DNA from: Narthecium ossifragum
Lineage: Eukaryota; Streptophyta; Magnoliopsida; Dioscoreales; Nartheciaceae
DNA: 64,000 bases
Assembly: GCA_963920575.1 (NCBI GenBank)
Contig: OY986966.1
Coordinates: 1,012,130 to 1,076,129, forward strand
Direction: 5' to 3'
Shown: positions 60,600-64,000 of the stretch, piece by piece
How the letters are laid out: each line of letters opens with the position of its first letter
Position numbering within the stretch: the stretch's first letter is position 1
The notes under the pieces: generated by a model
Seen by the model: the letters and a program-made list of their open reading frames with translations, nothing else
What the model was told of the DNA's origin: nothing
Databases searched by the model: none
Made by a program: the position numbers and the translations under genes

Positions 60600-61930
60600 A
60601 TTTATCTATGCTAGCTCATACAATTTCCAGCACAGAGTTGCCAAGCTTGTTTCTTTTAGAGATGTTGTAGGCTAGTCCATTCATGTGGCCTGCTCATGGC
60701 CAATATTACCTGTCTATAACACCGAGATCATCATGGTTCTGTGGCCTTTCATACTTTCCCTACAGTCTTATTGGGAGCTTTTTTATTTGCTTATATCCCA
60801 AAGCTCCCTAGTTTCTTCAATGATATTAATATATTTAATGTTAGAATAAAGATTCGTGCACATGAATAGGTGGCATGTGTAATCCTGTCATTGGCTACCG
60901 ATTGAATGTATCGGCAGCGAGATATCGATATTTTCATCAATCCCATCTAGTCTATCGATGGGATAGATAAAATAATCGGTACTTTGACTATCAATATGTG
61001 ACATGTGTATTACACATCCATCTGTCCATGTACACCAATCACTACTCTTAATGTTAATATGTAATTAAATGCTTTGCATCACATACCGATGTGAGAGTTC
61101 CTACATTAGAACCCATTGCTGTAGATTTTACTAACCTTAAATAATGATTTCGAATTAGTGCACAAAGCAATAGTGGATTCAAATTTGGATCCTATAATTC
61201 GTATCTGATTTGGCTATTTCAGAATATACTAACCTTAAATAACTTAAAAGGAGTTTAGTTTAGGATGCCCAAGCATCTCTTAGACCAAGCCGAAACGGGC
61301 TGCATTTGGTTTGGATTCATAGAGGGTCCGATCTAAATCCGGAATATTGCTGTGATGCAGCACTTCACCATCAAAGTCCTCATATAGCCGGATTTACCTC
61401 AAGGCTTTTGCGTTAGCTGTTTAAGTGTTTCATAATTACAAGAACTTGATAATTTGAATCAAACCGTAATCCATGGATTAGGCCTTTGTGATGATCAATA
61501 TAAGTCATCCGAGATCTTTTACTTCTATTATATTTGATATCTGATACCAATGGCGGCACTATTCATTCGTCTAATTTGGCTTTGCAGGTTTACACATGTG
61601 AGTTGACACATTGCTTCTTCCAACTCTATCAATATCATTATACCCCTTGTAAAGTGAAATGGTGGTCTAATTATAATTTGTTCCTAATCTCAAAAATCAT
61701 AAAAGCCAAGGAATTAAAGACAGAATAATCTCTTGAGCGTTTGTAATGTTATTATGCACCAAAGCTATTAAAACATAACCTCTTTAGCCATGTAGCCCAT
61801 GAGAAAGCCCATGAATAAAGAAGCCCCATGAATAAAGAAGCCGATCAGCATTTAAAAGAGTAGGCACTAAGTTAGCATTTAAAGAAAAGCCCGTAGAAAG
61901 GCCATGGGCGTTTAAAAGAAGGCAAAGGAC
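60600..61930. other. Spacer between the tandem paralogues
   Basis: AT-rich, no gene. It contains the 3'UTR of paralogue 1; a short duplicated AGCC(C)CATGAATAAAGA block lies near 61815. Confidence 0.5.
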
Positions 61931-61934
61931 ACCG

Positions 61935-61951
61935 CACGTGTTGCGCACGTG
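61935..61951 (+). promoter_or_regulatory. Double G-box before paralogue 2
   Basis: CACGTG at 61935-61940 and 61946-61951, each in a GCACGTG context, 130-145 bp upstream of the start codon. Confidence 0.5.
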
Positions 61952-62079
61952 ATAAGTGATAAGAGCGGAGCAGCGTGGGGGAAGGCGGCTTTTAAAGCCT
62001 TCGTCCTCCAGCGATTAGAAAGAAATTTGGCGCCAAGAACCCTTCCGTCTGCAGCCCTGGTCGACGATCGCTCAGCTCT

Positions 62080-64000
62080 ATGGAGGAGTGTCTGGAGTTC
62101 CGTTATGTGACGGTGGCGCGAGGATCAAGCTCTGCTGCAAGTTCCGGCAACGGCTCCGACGTCTCCTATAAGGCTCCGCAACTCCTTATCCGGTGTAGCG
62201 GGTACTCAAATCGCACTCTCCATCATCCTTTCTCCAAGCTTCTTCTTTGTATTTGTGGAGATATGATGAGATTCTTGCGAGGACGATCTAACCTTTTTGA
62301 GGTTTTCGATTTGATAACTGAGTGTAGATAGGGTTAGATGGTGCATTGTGATAGAGATTAAAGTCTCGTGTTAGTTTGTGCTGATGCTCTTCGATTTCTT
62401 CTTGTGTAGAGGAGTAATGGCGTTGGGGGTTGGGGCAAAGAGCTTTGAGGCTAAATCTAATAATGAACTGAATCGGATGGTACCAATCCTTTGCTACATT
62501 TGTCAATGTTATTGCCCTAATTGCCTTAAGTCGACCAAGATTTAGAGCATATCACCTCACAGCATTATGGACATTCAAGTATTTCTTATGCCGAGGATAT
62601 GTGATTTTGCCGATTGATTCGTATTTTGAGGTCTGACCTACTGGATGAATCAAGCCATAAATGGAGATTTTTATTGATGATCCGTGACCAATTTACTCTG
62701 CCAATTTTCTTGCTATTGATGATATGTGGGTATATGATCTAGTCCTTATATAAGGCTTGCTCCTTAAAAGGCTTCGAAGATTGAATGCATAGGTTCTTTG
62801 AGGACCATTTCACTTCATAGGTCAAGTTATGATGTGTATTTGCTGCTATTAGTTATCTTCCTGTGGACCTTATTATTTACAACCTAGGACTAGTAAGTAC
62901 TATGGCCAACACGTGGAGTGCCTCCGTAGATCAGCTGACATCACCATAACTGCCTCCACGCAGCCCCTCAAGGCAAAATAACTCCTATTATGCCTACCAA
63001 ACCTCCAATGTTGTACTTTATTGCTTGGGATGTGTTTCTAGCTCTAATATGCCTGATGACCTTCTAGGTTATGTGAAGCTTGTTTTTCCATGTGTGGTTA
63101 CTAGTAGGATACTAAGTCTACAGAACCTGGCTCTTTTTCATCACTGAAGGGTTTGCTGACACTCTCAAAGATTTTTCTGTTTGGTTGCTGTTTTTTGTTT
63201 CTGAGATTGTGATAGAGAATAAATTTTCATGTCGATTTCTTCTTATGTAGAGAAGTAATTGCTATGGGGTTTATCTATTAATGAACTGAATCAGATGGCA
63301 GACGTCTCTCAGTACCAATCCGTTGCTACATATGTCAATGTTTGTGTCCCTAAATGCCTTCAGTCGACCAAGATTTAGAGCATCTTACCTCATATCCTTA
63401 TAGATCTTCAAGTATTTCTTATGTAGGATATGGGATTCTGTAGATCTGTTAGTATCTGAAGTCTGACCTACTGGGTGAATCTTAGTGATGAATGGAGATT
63501 TTTTTTCATGATCCATGACGAATTTACTGTACCGATTTTGTATATTGATGATGTGGGGGTATATCATATATCCCTTATCCAAGGCTTGCTCCTAAAAAGG
63601 CTTCTAAGACTGAATGCATAGGTTCTTTGAGGACCATTTCACTTCATAGGTTAAGTTATGATGTGTATTTGTTGTTATTACTTATCTTCCTGTGGACCTA
63701 ATGTTGTGCTTTATTACTTGGGATGTGTTTCTAGCTCTAATATGCCTGATGACCTTCTAGGTTAGGTGAAGCTTGTTTTTCCGTGTGTGGTTACTAGTAG
63801 GACACTCTCAAAGATTTTTCTGTTTTGTTTTCTGAGATTGATGGGTTTCGATTCATAACAGTTGGCTTTTAATCAATTCTGGCCAATTAGTGTGGCCAAA
63901 GGCACCAATGTGTAGAAGACCTTTTTAGTTGAATAATTCCTGGCTTTCTGTCCTTCTGTTGCCACTGAGGCATTCAAATATGGGAAGTAATGTTGAGACG
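62080..64000 (+). CDS. Small membrane protein gene, paralogue 2 (exon 1 only)
   Basis: Exon 1 is 62080-62201 (about 40 codons; MEECLEFRYVTVARGSSS..APQLLIRCSG), ending in the same phase and the same GG|GTAC donor as paralogue 1. Both read AR.SSS..SS, AP.L..R.SG. The homology continues into the intron (TTCTTTG.ATTTGTGGAGAT and GATCTA.CCTTTTGAGG). Exon 2 must lie beyond 64000, because no NRRFKRW-type exon is present in the window. Function unknown. Confidence 0.5.
62351..63840 (+). repeat. Tandem duplication within the intron of paralogue 2
   Basis: Block A (about 62351-63207) and block B (about 63210-63840) share long stretches, among them TAATGAACTGAATC, CGACCAAGATTTAGAGCAT, TGCATAGGTTCTTTGAGGAC and CTAATATGCCTGATGACC. 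Block A carries an extra segment of about 105 bp (62886-62990). The same sequence family, more diverged, fills the intron of paralogue 1 (59340-59900). Confidence 0.8.

Overview
This window is nuclear DNA of a flowering plant. It has intron-rich genes with GT-AG boundaries, transit-peptide proteins, a plant Ty1/copia retrotransposon, a solo LTR, MITEs and Helitron-like elements. The species is not identifiable from sequence alone; gene structures and AT-rich introns would fit a monocot, but that is a weak inference.

Genes, left to right. The 3' part of a methyl-CpG-binding-domain (MBD) protein gene (1-979, +). A plastid-targeted isoprenylcysteine-methyltransferase-like membrane protein (5989-7095, -). 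A mitochondrial FtsH protease of the FTSH3/10 type in 8 exons (9892-15911, +). A HAD-family pyrimidine-5'-nucleotidase-like gene with a 5'UTR intron (18808-20486, +). UFD1 (23556-25460, -), divergent from the exosome cofactor MPP6 (26031-31149, +). A plastid YidD-domain protein (39127-40999, +). A LISCL-type GRAS factor (42643-45030, -). The DEAD-box helicase RH17 (52328-56980, +). Two tandem paralogues encoding small single-pass membrane proteins (58858-60574 and 62080 to beyond the window, +). Splice models were assembled by eye. All join in frame and give protein lengths close to the families.

Repeats. MPP6 intron 2 carries a 1.43-kb solo LTR with TG..CA ends and a 5-bp target duplication. 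Downstream of MPP6, a 6.3-kb copia element (440-bp LTRs, TSD GGCTA, three in-frame stops) sits inside an older long-TIR element, next to an hAT-like MITE. Other items are two MITEs (8132-8856, 46896-47691), three related CTAG-ending Helitron-like copies (21591, 51495, 51719), two related non-LTR retroposon 3' ends (22391, 23330), and a Pack-MULE-like element with a captured pectin-esterase fragment (57553-58698). A 1.7-kb polypurine/polypyrimidine array (49081-50840) flips strand near 50131 and could fold into a long hairpin.

The genes are unrelated housekeeping loci rather than a pathway. Common themes are protein quality control (FtsH, UFD1), RNA/ribosome processing (MPP6, RH17) and organelle membrane biology (FtsH, YidD, the methyltransferase). 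Several promoters carry site II-like TGGGCC motifs. No prokaryote-style cluster, CRISPR, rRNA or convincing tRNA was seen.
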